Assembly: GCA_020744225.1 (NCBI GenBank)
Contig: JAGMWG010000006.1
Coordinates: 1,054,001-1,118,000, forward strand
Reading direction: 5' to 3'
Source: Paraphoma chrysanthemicola
Lineage: Eukaryota; Ascomycota; Dothideomycetes; Pleosporales; Phaeosphaeriaceae
Length of the DNA: 64,000 nt
Shown here: piece after piece, positions 35,601 through 45,982 of the stretch
How positions within the stretch are numbered: position 1 is the stretch's first letter
Layout of the letters: each line of letters begins with the position of its first letter
Notes under the pieces: generated by a model
Told to the model about the DNA's origin: nothing
Seen by the model: the letters and a program-made list of their open reading frames with translations, nothing else
Database searches by the model: none
Program-made: the position numbers and the translations under genes

Positions 35601-37310
35601 TGGGCAATTTCCAGGGCTCTTTCGCCAGCGGTGGTCGCACGCTTCCTCCAGGCACCACCTCTCAGCAACGTTTCGAGCAAGCTTCTGGTCGTGGCACAAT
35701 GACCAATCCTCTAGCTCATGTCGTCATGGGTGCAGGTCGTGGTCAGTTCCCCATGGGCGCACCTCAGATGGCGCGCAGCGGCTCTTACCAGAGCATGCCC
35801 CATGGTGGTCCTAACTCTCCTCGTGTGGGCAGCTCGCGAGGCAAGGGCGGCAGCCGACGTGGACCGAACAAGAATGAAGCACAAGAAGCCAAGCAGATGC
35901 CCCTCACCGCTGGACAGGCTGTCAAGGACCTCGAGCGCTCGCAGACTGGTTGGAAGCCGCCAACACTTACATCGTCTGCACCTCAGCAAACTGCTGGCCA
36001 TATGGCACCCGATATGGTGCAGCGTAAGGTCAAGGCTGCTCTCAACAAGATGACCCCCGAGAAGTTCGACAAGATTTCCGACCAGATTCTGGAGATTGCC
36101 GCACAGTCCAAGGATGAGACTGATGGTCGTACGCTTCGCCAGGTCATTCAGCTTACCTTCGAAAAGGCTTGCGACGAGAGTCATTGGTCGTCCATGTATG
36201 CCAAGTTTGCTAGTCGCATGCTTGCCACCATGAGCACCGACATCAAGGACGAGAACGTTCGCGACAAACACGGCAACCCTGTAGTCGGTGGTGCCCTGTT
36301 CCGCAAATACCTTCTCAACCGCTGTCAGGAAGAGTTCGAGCGAGGCTGGGAAATCAACCTTCCAGATGCGCCTGAAGAAGGCAAGGAGATCACCATGCTT
36401 ACGGATGAGTACTATATCGCAGCTGCTGCCAAGCGTAAGGGTCTTGGTCTCATCCAATTCATTGGTGAGCTCTACAAGCTTGGCATGCTTACACTCCGTA
36501 TCATGCACGAGTGTGTTCTCAAGCTTCTTGATTTCGAGGGTCTTCCCGATGAGTCCGCAATTGAGAGCTTGGTAAAGCTGCTGCGAACAGTTGGTTCCAC
36601 CATGGAGTCAGCAGAAGCCGGCCCCAAGATGATCAACATGTACTTCGAGCGCATCGAGAAGGTCATGAACATGGATGGTCTACCTTCCCGTCTCCGCTTC
36701 ATGTTACTCGACACCATCGACATGCGCAAGTCTGGCTGGAAGTCAAAGGACGTCCTCAAAGGACCCAAGACAATCGCCGAGATTCACCAGGAAGCCATGG
36801 CTGCTCAACAGGCTGCCGAAATGGAGCGCACTCGATCCAACCAGCGTGGTGGCGGTGGCGGCCGTCTGCCCATGGGTCGTGGCGATGCCCGCTCATTCTC
36901 TGGTGGTGGTATGATGCCTCCGCCAGACAACGGCGGCCGTGTTCAGATGGACGATCTTCGCAAGTTGTCCAAGGGAGCTTCTGGTCGCAACATGAACACT
37001 GGCGCTGCTCTCGGTCCATCAATGCTTGGTAGCCGTAGCGGTAGCGGTCGCCGTGGCCTCGGCCCTGGCATGATGGGTGGTCGCGATGACTCTAATAACT
37101 CCTCGCGGACTGGTACTCCTCCTGTACAGAAGGAGAAGGAGTCAACTGCACATGCAAATGCATTCAGGTAAGCACACTCGGCTCTCTATATATGATGTTA
37201 TGCTAACAACTAGAAGTGCTCTTGCTGCCCTTGAAGACGCAGGCGAGGTTGGCTCACCTTCGGCCGCAGCAGATGAACCTGCTGCTGCGGAGGCTAAACC
37301 TTCCGAGTGA
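32667..37310 (+). CDS. Eukaryotic translation initiation factor 4 gamma (eIF4G)
   Basis: Scaffold of cap-dependent translation that joins eIF4E, eIF4A and poly(A)-binding protein. Exons 32667-33296, 33354-33756, 33988-34383, 34434-37167 and 37214-37310 give 1419 residues. The first ~570 residues are Ser/Pro/Gln/Gly-rich and disordered; a Lys/Glu/Ala-rich charged helix follows (34.65-35.1 kb). KGRQYDKDFLLQFQEVFKE is the conserved eIF4E-binding-side block; the MIF4G domain (about residues 1003-1235) starts MVQRKVKAALNKMTPEKFD and includes LFRKYLLNRCQEEFERGW; RGG-rich sequence follows. Introns 1 (57 nt) and 2 (231 nt) are multiples of three without stops, so retention would add 19 or 77 residues; intron 2 (donor GTATAC) is the least certain call. 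Confidence 0.9.
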
Positions 37311-38369
37311 TTACCATCTTTCACTTCGTTCAGAGCGCGTGTCGGTTGATACCCCTAGACGCCACACGCGGTAATCTAATCGCTTGTTTCGTTGCATAGA
37401 TCGGGTCTGCATCAGCGCGCATTGTACTGCATTTTGCGGGGTTTCATTAGTGCAACTCAAGACGGGTTCAAAAGTTATATGTTGTCGAGTCCTGGAGCAT
37501 AAGGAGATGGATGGAGCAGTTGCATACCATCATCTCGGCCTATGCGTCATGAGTCTCGGTGGCAGTTAGGGCATCACCACGACGGCGTTCCGGATCTGGG
37601 AGGCAAGACATCACCAACCGCTTTTCATACAGCGTCTTCGGTGGTTTCTTTGGCTCTGGCTTTGCAATCCCGTTTCGTCATGTCGTCCTTTCAACGATGT
37701 CTTTCTTACAGTATGACCAGGATGACAGGGTCTACCGTTTTACGAGACTCAACGAGGAGTTTGTGTCAATCTTGTGTACACTTCCTTTCTTACTTTTGAC
37801 GTTCGAGGGAGGTGGTTTGGAGACGCAAGAATCAGCTAGGACAGCTTTGCTTCGGCATGTGCTATCTGCATCTGCAAGATAGGAAGGCATCTAGGAGACG
37901 GACGTGTGGTGCGACATTTTTTGTGTGCATAGTACCATCTCATAGAATACACCAGTCACTTCAAGTCCTGTCCTTATCGTGCAATGACCCGACCACTTTG
38001 CTCGAGAAGCTTGATCGTGGACACTTCACAGTGAAAGCTGATTGGCAAGCATCCCGAACCACACTGCATATCTGCTAGATTTGCATTGGTCGTACCTTCC
38101 CTGTCGATGATGTGACACCAACGTCGATCAACGCGGGATCCCGCATACCTGGCTGCAGAAGCGTTGCGTTTCGTGCGTGTCTTACGGGTGAGTGAGGGGC
38201 TCGACAGGGATGTGTGTAAGGCACAGTGTTACGTCATAGGGTACAATCATGCGGTATATGTAAAGAGCCGCAGCTTCACATCTCAATATTCAATCTAAAC
38301 ATCAACAGCACCTGATCCATCCAAGTTGTATAAATATTACTACTCATTCAACCCAAACAATCACACGAT
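37311..38369. other. Intergenic region with upstream region of the small stress-type gene
   Basis: About 1.06 kb following eIF4G. The left part should be the eIF4G 3' end. No gene is supported. An AGGGG stress-element-like pentamer lies at 38195-38199 and a TATA box close to the next gene; both are short motifs and could be chance. Confidence 0.4.
38329..38336 (+). promoter_or_regulatory. TATA box candidate of the small four-exon gene
   Basis: TATAAATA, 33 bases before the ATG. If it is used, the 5' leader would be extremely short. The position is suggestive, not proven. Confidence 0.4.
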
Positions 38370-38881
38370 ATGACCGATCAAGGCAACCAACAGCAGAAGG
38401 GTACGCTTACACGCTCTTTCACGACTCGATCCTTGTCTGCTTCGTAGATGATGGGAACTTAACGTTCGACAGGCTTCTTCGGCACCGCAGCAAGCGGTCT
38501 CGGTACATACCCTCACCGTTCTCACCCTTATTACCACAACCATATCTAATACAACCCAGGAAACACCCTCGGCGCAGCAAGCAACACCATCGGCAAAGGC
38601 GTCACCGGCGTGACAGACACGACAGGCAATGTCGTTGCAGGCGCGGGCAAAGGTCTAGGCGACGCAGTGACGGGCGTGACGCAGGGATTGGGCGATACGA
38701 CCAAAGGTATGTTCATGAGTGTTTGGGTGTGGTGACGTAGGATTGGGGATGTGGACTTAGATTTAGAGGATTGCGACTGATGTAAAGTGTAGCGGCGGGA
38801 AATATGGTTGGTGATACGACGAAGAAGGGAACGGAGACGGTGGGTGGGAAGGGAAATGAGACGGGGGGTGTGGCGAAGTAG
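38370..38881 (+). CDS. Small Gly/Thr-rich LEA-like protein in four short exons
   Basis: Four exons of 31, 30, 147 and 89 nt (38370-38400, 38473-38502, 38560-38706, 38793-38881) join in phase to a 98-residue protein. Introns are 72, 57 and 86 nt with GTACGC, GTACAT and GTATGT donors. The sequence is hydrophilic and repetitive: GLGNTLGAASNTIGKGVTGV, DTTGNVVAGAGKGLGDAVTG, TQGLGDTTK, ending Gly/Lys/Glu-rich. There is no signal peptide or membrane span. This pattern recalls the small glycine-rich, LEA/hydrophilin-type proteins of filamentous fungi that are induced in conidia or under stress, but no named family is certain. Two exons are too short to be found as open frames. Consistent phase across all three junctions and a clean stop support the model. 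Confidence 0.75.
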
Positions 38882-40025
38882 ATAAAAGAGATGGGAGCGA
38901 TGAGATGAACTGGTGGGAATAGAAAGATTGGAGATACTTTGAACACAGGAAGGTTAGGTCCAGATCAGGGAGGGGAGATGAGACGAATTTTGAACAACAT
39001 GATAACAAACTCTGATTATACAAGAACTTTACGGTGAATCTGCATTTGATTTATGCCTCAACATAATCATGTCCTTCTCGATATGAAAGTTTGGCGTTGA
39101 AACCTTGGAGTAATCGTCACTAATCTAGATGTCGAAATTCAGCATGCAATGTCGCATGTACATTACGAAACAATGCAAATCACATAACTTTGGTTCTCAG
39201 TGCGGAGGTCACAATCTTTTAAATGTCAAATCTTTACTCAATGAGTCAAAACAAGAACGAATGGGTTGCGTGATTCTTGCTCCCCTTAAGTTCACAACAC
39301 AGTCGCTCATGACAGGAGCGTGCAGAGCTTGAATTCAAAACGCGCTCGGCATGAGAAGCGTGGACCAAGAACGCTTTCCATCATATAAAGAGTAATGTCT
39401 CTCATGGAGAGAGAGAGCAACAGCGGAATTTCTTCCCGGTCTTATCGAAATTGAATCCCAATAATGATGTGGTATATCATCCTTTCCAAAAATCGCGATG
39501 AAGGAATACGTGACCGTGGCGCTGTCGCATTGGAAGCTGTTATTCTTCGTGCTGTACTTCGGCAGCTCCGAAATGACGAAGCCATGTATATGATGAGACA
39601 CCTACAGCTCCATATATCAAGTTCAACATGGTTTTGAGCCAACGTGCTTTGAACCAAACGTCGCCAGGATCAAGCTATGCGCTGCGTCGCAAGCACAAAT
39701 TTCGAATTAGTGGATCAGGCACGTGCATGAGTTTCAGCGCGTTAGAGGCTCTTTTGTGTGAGAAGGCCGAGCAACCCAAAAGAAGAACTCGATGTGTTGC
39801 ATGCTTTCCAGATTTGTGCAGACCAGTTCATATTTCCGGCCCTTCATTTTGCTGAAACTCATCAATGGAGTTACCAAAAGCCCAGCATTGAAGAGTTCAT
39901 GTGCTCCAGTGATTGAAGCTTGTACCATTACCATCTACTTCACAGCCGATAGCTCTGCCGGACATACTGTGTATTATTTGATATTGATATTCGAACGGCT
40001 TGAGCATCCCCAACCATCCAACCAT
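38882..40025. other. AT-rich intergenic region
   Basis: About 1.1 kb between the small LEA-like gene and the convergent amidohydrolase gene. It is AT-richer than the genes. No supported coding sequence, repeat or RNA gene. Confidence 0.45.
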
Positions 40026-41728
40026 TTACACTACATTCGCATCCCAAACCTTCTCGCCCTCGAAATACGTCCTAAGCACCTTCGCCCCTTCAAACTCCCC
40101 TTTACTCAAATCCTTATCCACAACAATAAAACTCGCCTTCTTCCCCACCTCGACACTGCCCTGCACATCCTCTTTCCCTATGGCCAGCGCGCCGTTCAGC
40201 GTGAGCATGCGACACAATACCTGTCCACCTTTTTCTTGATCTCCGTTCCCAACGCTCGAGACGATCCGTGCCATGGACGCGAACAACGACGGGTCCGGCA
40301 CGGCGCCCCAGTCGGATCCGATTGTCACGTGTGCGTTGGCAGAAAGCATGGCTGGAAAGTCCCAGTTCATGAGGCCGGAGCTGGCGGATGTGAGTGGGTG
40401 CACGAAGAGTTCTGCGGGCGACATTTCGGCGGTGGTGTTTAGGTGTTTGTAGCGGGGGTAGTCATCTATATATCGTTAATATATTGTGTTGTCAATAAGT
40501 CATGTATCAAGGTATGAAAGGATGAAAACGAGGGCGGGCCTATGTCACCTTTATGCACGCCACTGTTGTGTGCGATTTCATGTCTCGGGCCATGCGGATT
40601 CTCTTTCCGCGCAGCTTCAATCGCGTCGAGCGCAAGTCTTGTTGACCCATGTCCTGTGCAGTGGATCTTTACAGTTCGGCCCAGTTTGTCAAATTTTGAC
40701 ACTGCGGCAGCGACGTCAGGTGTGGTGATTCTGGTCTGGTCGACATGCCCATGCTCGTCGAGGGCGGCGTGCGTGCACAGCGGCGGAAGGGGGACGCCAT
40801 CGAGCATGATTTTGACGAAGCGTGTGTCGACGTGCTTACTCTTGAATCGGTCAGCTGCGTCGAGGAGTTGGTTCAGACTGTCTTTTGATTCGAAGGCGAG
40901 CCATTCACAGCCATAGACGATATGTGCGCTGATATCTAGATTGAGCGACCCTTCTTTCTCCATCTCGCTCAGCGCCTGGAGAAGCTGTGTATTTGTGCTC
41001 GCTTCTTGCGTACTCGTTACACCCGCCTTGTGGGCCAGATGAATAGCATGCTTAAGTGTCCTCTTAACATGCGCTGGACTCGGCTTTGGAATCGCAAGCG
41101 CTGATTTCGACATTGCCGATTCGCCCAGCTCTCCAGTCAAACTCCCGTCCTCTCGTCGGAAGAACTTCGCAGCTTGGGTATCTGGTTCGTTCTCAACATC
41201 ATATCCCGCTCTTTTTAGTGCCTCTGTATTGAGAAGCGAAGAGTGTCCCGCGCCGCCTTGTATAACGACTGGCGTGTCGGGGAAGATTTCATCGAGATAC
41301 TTGCGATCTGCAATGCCATCAGGAAAACCTTGGTTGTTATACGCTGCAGCGAGGATCCAGTTCTGGTATACGTTGATGTATTCACATGCACAGCTTCCGT
41401 GCTTAATCTGGGAAGCGATGTCGAGATGCGTCGCGTCCATGCTGATGACGGCGCCGGACGTGAGGCCAAGACCAGACATGAGTAGATGCATGTGTGCGTC
41501 GTGGATACCGGGCATGATGAATTGACCTTTGAGATCAACAGTGACGATTTTCGACTCTTTGGTGATGTTTTGGATGGAAGCGTTGCTGCCCACGTGCGTG
41601 AAGAGGCCATCTTCGTCAACGATGAAAGCTTCCGCCCAAGGCTGTGTGTCGTCAATAGTGTAGACGCGACCGTTGACATAGGCGAGACTGTTGGATTGTT
41701 GGCTTGTATGTGGGGTTGATGAAGCCAT
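40026..41728 (-). CDS. Amidohydrolase, YtcJ-like (amidohydrolase 3) family
   Basis: Metal-dependent hydrolase of unknown substrate; the family cleaves amide or related C-N bonds. Exons 41728-40549 and 40465-40026 give 539 residues. N-terminal beta part YVNGRVYTIDDTQPWAEAF leads to the metal-binding HxH in GIHDAHMHLLMSG (His79, His81). Further family landmarks are PVVIQGGAGHSSLLNT, KIMLDGVPLPP, IHCTGHGSTRLALDAIE and the late Asp block IGSDWGAVPDPSLFASMAR, with ASFIVVDKDL closing the C-terminal beta-sandwich. No signal peptide, so probably cytosolic. The 83 nt intron (GTGACA ... ATAG) is needed to join GVHK to DDYPRYKHLN. It is the only metabolic gene in the gene-poor middle section. Confidence 0.85.
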
Positions 41729-42271
41729 GTTGGACTGGGTGCTGATGCGGAAAGGATAGTTGCGGGTCGGGAGGCGTGACTATCACAATGTAGCGCAGTA
41801 AATGGGCTGAAGAGAACAGTCTTATCTGCCATGGCTGCCCTCGGTATCGTTCATCCTTCGTTGCAGCCATCCGCACAGCTGATTTGCGGTATACCGGATT
41901 GGGAAGTAAATGTGAGATTGTGTGAGGGGCTGAAGCGGAAGTCGTTCCGTCCTTGAAGAGCAGCAACAAACATGATATCAATACCACCAAGTCTCACTAT
42001 GTCACATTTTGTTCACATGTACAAGGAGTCGAGGTATTTGGATGGTAAATAATACCATTCTACTAAAGTTTGAACTACTAAAATATGCTGGAATCTTGCC
42101 AGACTTGTATCAGACCCAAAACGACCATGTAAATGCTATGCTCAGACCCAACACCTATAAATGCTTTGGTTGAAAACAAAAACGCCGCGAAATGCTTGTT
42201 ATGCAAGTATGACAAAGGAAAAAGATCTTTTGCGCTGAACCAGCAGCCTTGTTTTTATGCGGACCATTACT
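41729..42271. other. Intergenic region upstream of the amidohydrolase gene
   Basis: About 540 bases; AT-rich to the right. It should contain the amidohydrolase promoter and the 3' end of the gene to its right. No gene is visible. Confidence 0.45.
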
Positions 42272-44068
42272 TCAACCAACACTCTTTCCCCTCTTACCCT
42301 TACCACACTCTCTCTTACTCAGTGCCTCGTCAGGGAAGACCCAGCCACGAACGCGCTTCGCCTCGCGCTTCTCGCCAAGTTGAGGCTTGGGGATCCAGCT
42401 GTCCTTCTCGAGATGGTTCTTGCGTGTCAGAGCAGCAGGACCGCCGACGTCCATGCGCCAGGTGCCCATGCCCTCGAATGGGTTCTCCTTGGCGAGCATG
42501 TGGAGGTACCATAGCGCAAGGCCGGCAGTGAGCTGAATGTCGCCGGTCTCGGGGTGAGCGCCGTGGGTAGAAAGGCTGATGGGCGCGGAGACTTCAAGGT
42601 AGCCAAAGATCGGCACACCAGTCTGTGCGTTGACCGTGGTGGGGTCAACAGTGGCAGCGTCGAGTGGGCCACCAGCGCGGACGCAGAGAAGCTCAATCTC
42701 GGTCATGATGAACCCGTAGCGGCAGCCGTGCTCGCGCATGACGCGGTGGAGGTGCGCAAGACCCTGGAGGTAGAGGACCTGCTTGGGTGGCGACTCACTG
42801 CGCATGCCAGTGTTCCAATTGTCGTAGCACTTGACAAGACCGACAACGCGACCACGGCTGTCACCGAAGAGGGTCTTCTCGTAGTCGGAGGGGTAGCTGG
42901 AGACGAATTCAGGTTGTGTGCGCATGCCAGGAATGGGCTTGCAGGCGCGCATGACCATATGAGTGTTACCCTGGGCAACCTTGAGAGCAGCGTTGACCTT
43001 GTTGGCATAGTAGTTGGTGCAGATATCCTGGAGGGCGGACTCGTTCTCGGGCTGCATGTTAGAGCGGCATGGCTGGGGGAGGTATGAGGGCGAGAGAGGA
43101 ACCTCGAGCAGAGGAAGGACGGAGGGGATGGACTTGATGGTGGAGATGTTGAAGTCCTCCCAGCTGCGGAGGTTGCGGACGTCCCACCAGAAGTGGTTGT
43201 TGATGCCTCGGGGTGCGCTTGTGACACGGCGGACCAGCGAAGGAGTGGGGTTGGTGGATGAGAGGTACTCGAGAAGCGAGGACGTGGGTGGCAGAGGCTG
43301 GAAGCTATCAAAACTGACATCTGTGAAGCTGGGGTACTGGACAGCCGGCGCAGGCTCGAACTCTGGGACAACAAAGTCTTGAGTCGAGGTGGCGGTGAAG
43401 CTGGGGACCTCCTGGACGGTGGAGAATGTGGAGGGGAGGGAAGTGACCAGGCTAAGGTGCGATGAGGGCGCACCCGAAGCAGTCACGTAGTTGGGAAGGT
43501 TGCGGTAGGTAGGGAAGCCATAGCGGCTGATGACGTTCTCATCGACGCTGCCAGCAGAGCCAGATCGCGCATGACGCGACCTGTTTGCTGAAGCAGAGCG
43601 CGAATGTGAGCCCATGTATGACGATGCGCGGCGTCCTTCTTGAGGTGTGAAGACAATAGGTGAGTTGAGAGTGGAGATGTTGAAGTCGTAGGAGGAGGAG
43701 GTTGACACTGGCGATGTCATGGTGCTGTGGGCATTGTGGGCATTGTGGAGATTATGGTTGAATGGACTTGAGCCACGGCGGACCATCGAGGCCGGCCGCG
43801 AGTATGGGCTGTAGCCATAGCCGACACTGGAGGTAGACGTCGTCCTGCGATGTCTGATGGGACCTTGGGTGGGTTCGGCTACCTGGTCTTGAGTCCGGAC
43901 CTTGGGAAGCAGAAGAGGTCCGTGTTGTCTGATGGGTGACCGTGGTGGAGTTGGGGCTGTGTTGATCTCGGGCGATGAGCGTTGCGAGTAGTATGTGACA
44001 TCTGATCCAACACTGCCCGGCATGTAGTTGAAAGAAGTGGAAGGTGGGGTTGTGTGACGGCTGTACAT
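42272..44068 (-). CDS. Conserved-looking fungal protein of unknown function
   Basis: A single open exon of 598 residues starting MYSRHTTPPSTSFNYMPG; an in-frame ATG 33 codons upstream (44167) exists, but an acceptor-like site lies between, so I take the inner start. The first ~270 residues are Ser/Thr/Pro/Tyr-rich and disordered. The C-terminal ~330 are globular: WWDVRNLRSWEDF, DICTNYYANKVNAALKVAQ, TLFGDSRGRVVGLVKCYD, YGFIMTEIELLCVRAGG, LTAGLALWYLHMLAKENPFE, then a basic tail. The spacing of Glu/Asp residues and a GLVK-type strand in the middle brought nuclease-like folds to mind, but I cannot support that. Clearly a real gene from its length and codon pattern; function unknown. Confidence 0.75.
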   Translation of the reverse strand: MYSRHTTPPSTSFNYMPGSVGSDVTYYSQRSSPEINTAPTPPRSPIRQHGPLLLPKVRTQDQVAEPTQGPIRHRRTTSTSSVGYGYSPYSRPASMVRRGSSPFNHNLHNAHNAHSTMTSPVSTSSSYDFNISTLNSPIVFTPQEGRRASSYMGSHSRSASANRSRHARSGSAGSVDENVISRYGFPTYRNLPNYVTASGAPSSHLSLVTSLPSTFSTVQEVPSFTATSTQDFVVPEFEPAPAVQYPSFTDVSFDSFQPLPPTSSLLEYLSSTNPTPSLVRRVTSAPRGINNHFWWDVRNLRSWEDFNISTIKSIPSVLPLLEVPLSPSYLPQPCRSNMQPENESALQDICTNYYANKVNAALKVAQGNTHMVMRACKPIPGMRTQPEFVSSYPSDYEKTLFGDSRGRVVGLVKCYDNWNTGMRSESPPKQVLYLQGLAHLHRVMREHGCRYGFIMTEIELLCVRAGGPLDAATVDPTTVNAQTGVPIFGYLEVSAPISLSTHGAHPETGDIQLTAGLALWYLHMLAKENPFEGMGTWRMDVGGPAALTRKNHLEKDSWIPKPQLGEKREAKRVRGWVFPDEALSKRECGKGKRGKSVG

Positions 44069-45982
44069 GATGACTGTGGGAGAGCTACCAGACTGGAGGG
44101 CTGTCAGGACCAACGGCAAGTAGGCTGTGTTGTCCAGTGACTTACGCTGTGGAGACGAGTATAGCAACAGGAAGATTATGGAATAGTGATTATGAGGAGG
44201 ACCAGCTCCAATGTCTAAGACAAGATGGTCGAACAGAAACGAAAAGAAAGAGAACTCGTGTCAACCCGTGGGCTATGCTCGCTGAAATGCTGGAAGCTGA
44301 TGATGGTGTGGTGATTGCGGCACAGTGCTCTTCTTATGGTGCATGCTCAGGAAGAACTGACGACCAGTGCCCACAGCGCGCTAGCAAACCTGAAACACTC
44401 TACATCGGGGCCCGAGATGCTGGACTGGGGAAGATCTGGCGGTCTGGCGGCAGTGTCATGGCAAAGTCGTTCTACAACATGGAGCCTCACAAGGCGCCTG
44501 AAACATAGCGTTGCTGGCAGGGCGAGTACGTGGTGCGTTCGGCAGAACATGTCTAGCAAACGGCTCTATGCTATTTTCGAGGCAGTATGCGCTCGATCGA
44601 GCAGGGCCCCATTCTTTGGCGCGCTCTGAGTGGCCGCAAAGACATGAGGTTGCAGAACGACGCGCCCCAAACGGGCAAGATCGAGCGAGGCGCTTGCAGC
44701 TGGGGCGGTTGGACTGATGAAACCGGGATACTCGGCGCCGTATTGTAATGCTGTGTAGCAAGCGACTCCACGTAGACGTTGGGCCTGGGGCGGCAGTTTG
44801 AGGTTGGCAGAGACGATGGAGCGAATGGATGGTCGTGGTGTTTGTTGTTTAGCGCCAGCCTTAGCGTCCGTGCGTCGCCGTCCCGCGATGCGTGGGGCAC
44901 AAGGCTTGTCGCTGCAGCCCGTTAAGAGTCATCAGTGCGGTGAAGGGCATCGATTGGACCACACGACTCCAGCGTTTCGTTTGCAAGGAGCAACGTGCAT
45001 GCTGGCCGTCTCCCCGGCATCCAGAATATGCACGTCCAGTGACTCACAGTGGGCGACGAGAGGCACTTCACGACTATAACACGCTCAGAAGTCGCTCAAT
45101 TGACAACGCGTACTGCACGCGTTCGCGATGCTGCAATTCCGGGTCTCAGGCCTCGCCCACCTCTGCGCTCGTCGCTGCTCGCCTCAGCCTCGAGCATGAC
45201 GTTGCCTCGAGCGCGGAACCGTCCGAACGTCAGTTTGCGCTGTCCCGGTGTCGTTCTCGTCCGCCGTGCGACCATTCCAGCCCCCTCATTGGCCACAACC
45301 CATCTGCCAATCGAAGCGCCGACGCTGTCCAAACGTTGCACCCGGAGGCGCTGTCGTGGGGAAATTTGCTCCTTGCTTGAGCCTCACGCCAGCCAGCCTG
45401 CCATGTGTCACTCCCAAACGTGGGCTGTTAAGCGCCGACCGCTCTCGAGGCGGAAGTATTAGGTTTGATTAGCATGGGGCATATGAGCCCAAATATAGCC
45501 CAAACGAGTCGTCTCGACTCCAAACCGGCAGCGAAAAAGGCCGTTAATTGCCTGATCGTGGAATTAGCTGTCAAACGGCGCCCATGGTCTGTTCGCCTCA
45601 ACCGGCGCTGGCCTCATGGTTTGCAAAGAGTGGCTGGAGGTTTGATGTAGCTCATCTCGGTTTCAAGAGACCTCGATGTCATGCTTTGATCTACGCGCCC
45701 GTGTCTATCCGACCACCTGGTCTGCTCGTGAGCGTCGGGAGATCCCCTCTGCCCCTTTTGACGGAGCGTCCTTGCACAAGACCCGCTCAAAGAGCCTCAA
45801 CGCCATGATCTGCCGTAGGCGCCCATCGCCATCAGCCGCATCGGAAGAACTCCACCTCTGTGTCTAGGTCTCCCTTACACGAGTCCACGCCATCATCGTC
45901 TCGGTCCGAGCATGCTCAGCATCATGCTTTACCGTACGCGCCCGGCTTCGCCATCAGCATGTCAGGGGCGCGGTCATGCTCA
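44069..45982. other. Intergenic region, no supported gene
   Basis: About 1.9 kb between the unknown protein and the oxidoreductase gene, both on the minus strand. It must hold the promoter of the former near its left end. Overlapping short frames rich in Arg/Ser/Pro are present on the plus strand at 44.9-45.9 kb but have no domain or splice support. Confidence 0.45.

Noticed and set aside
35711..36508. Minus-strand frame of 265 codons across the MIF4G-coding exon
   Set aside because: Antisense shadow of a well-recognised domain.
42554..43087. Plus-strand open frame of 177 codons across the unknown protein gene
   Set aside because: Antisense shadow; the minus-strand frame is far longer and has consistent block structure.
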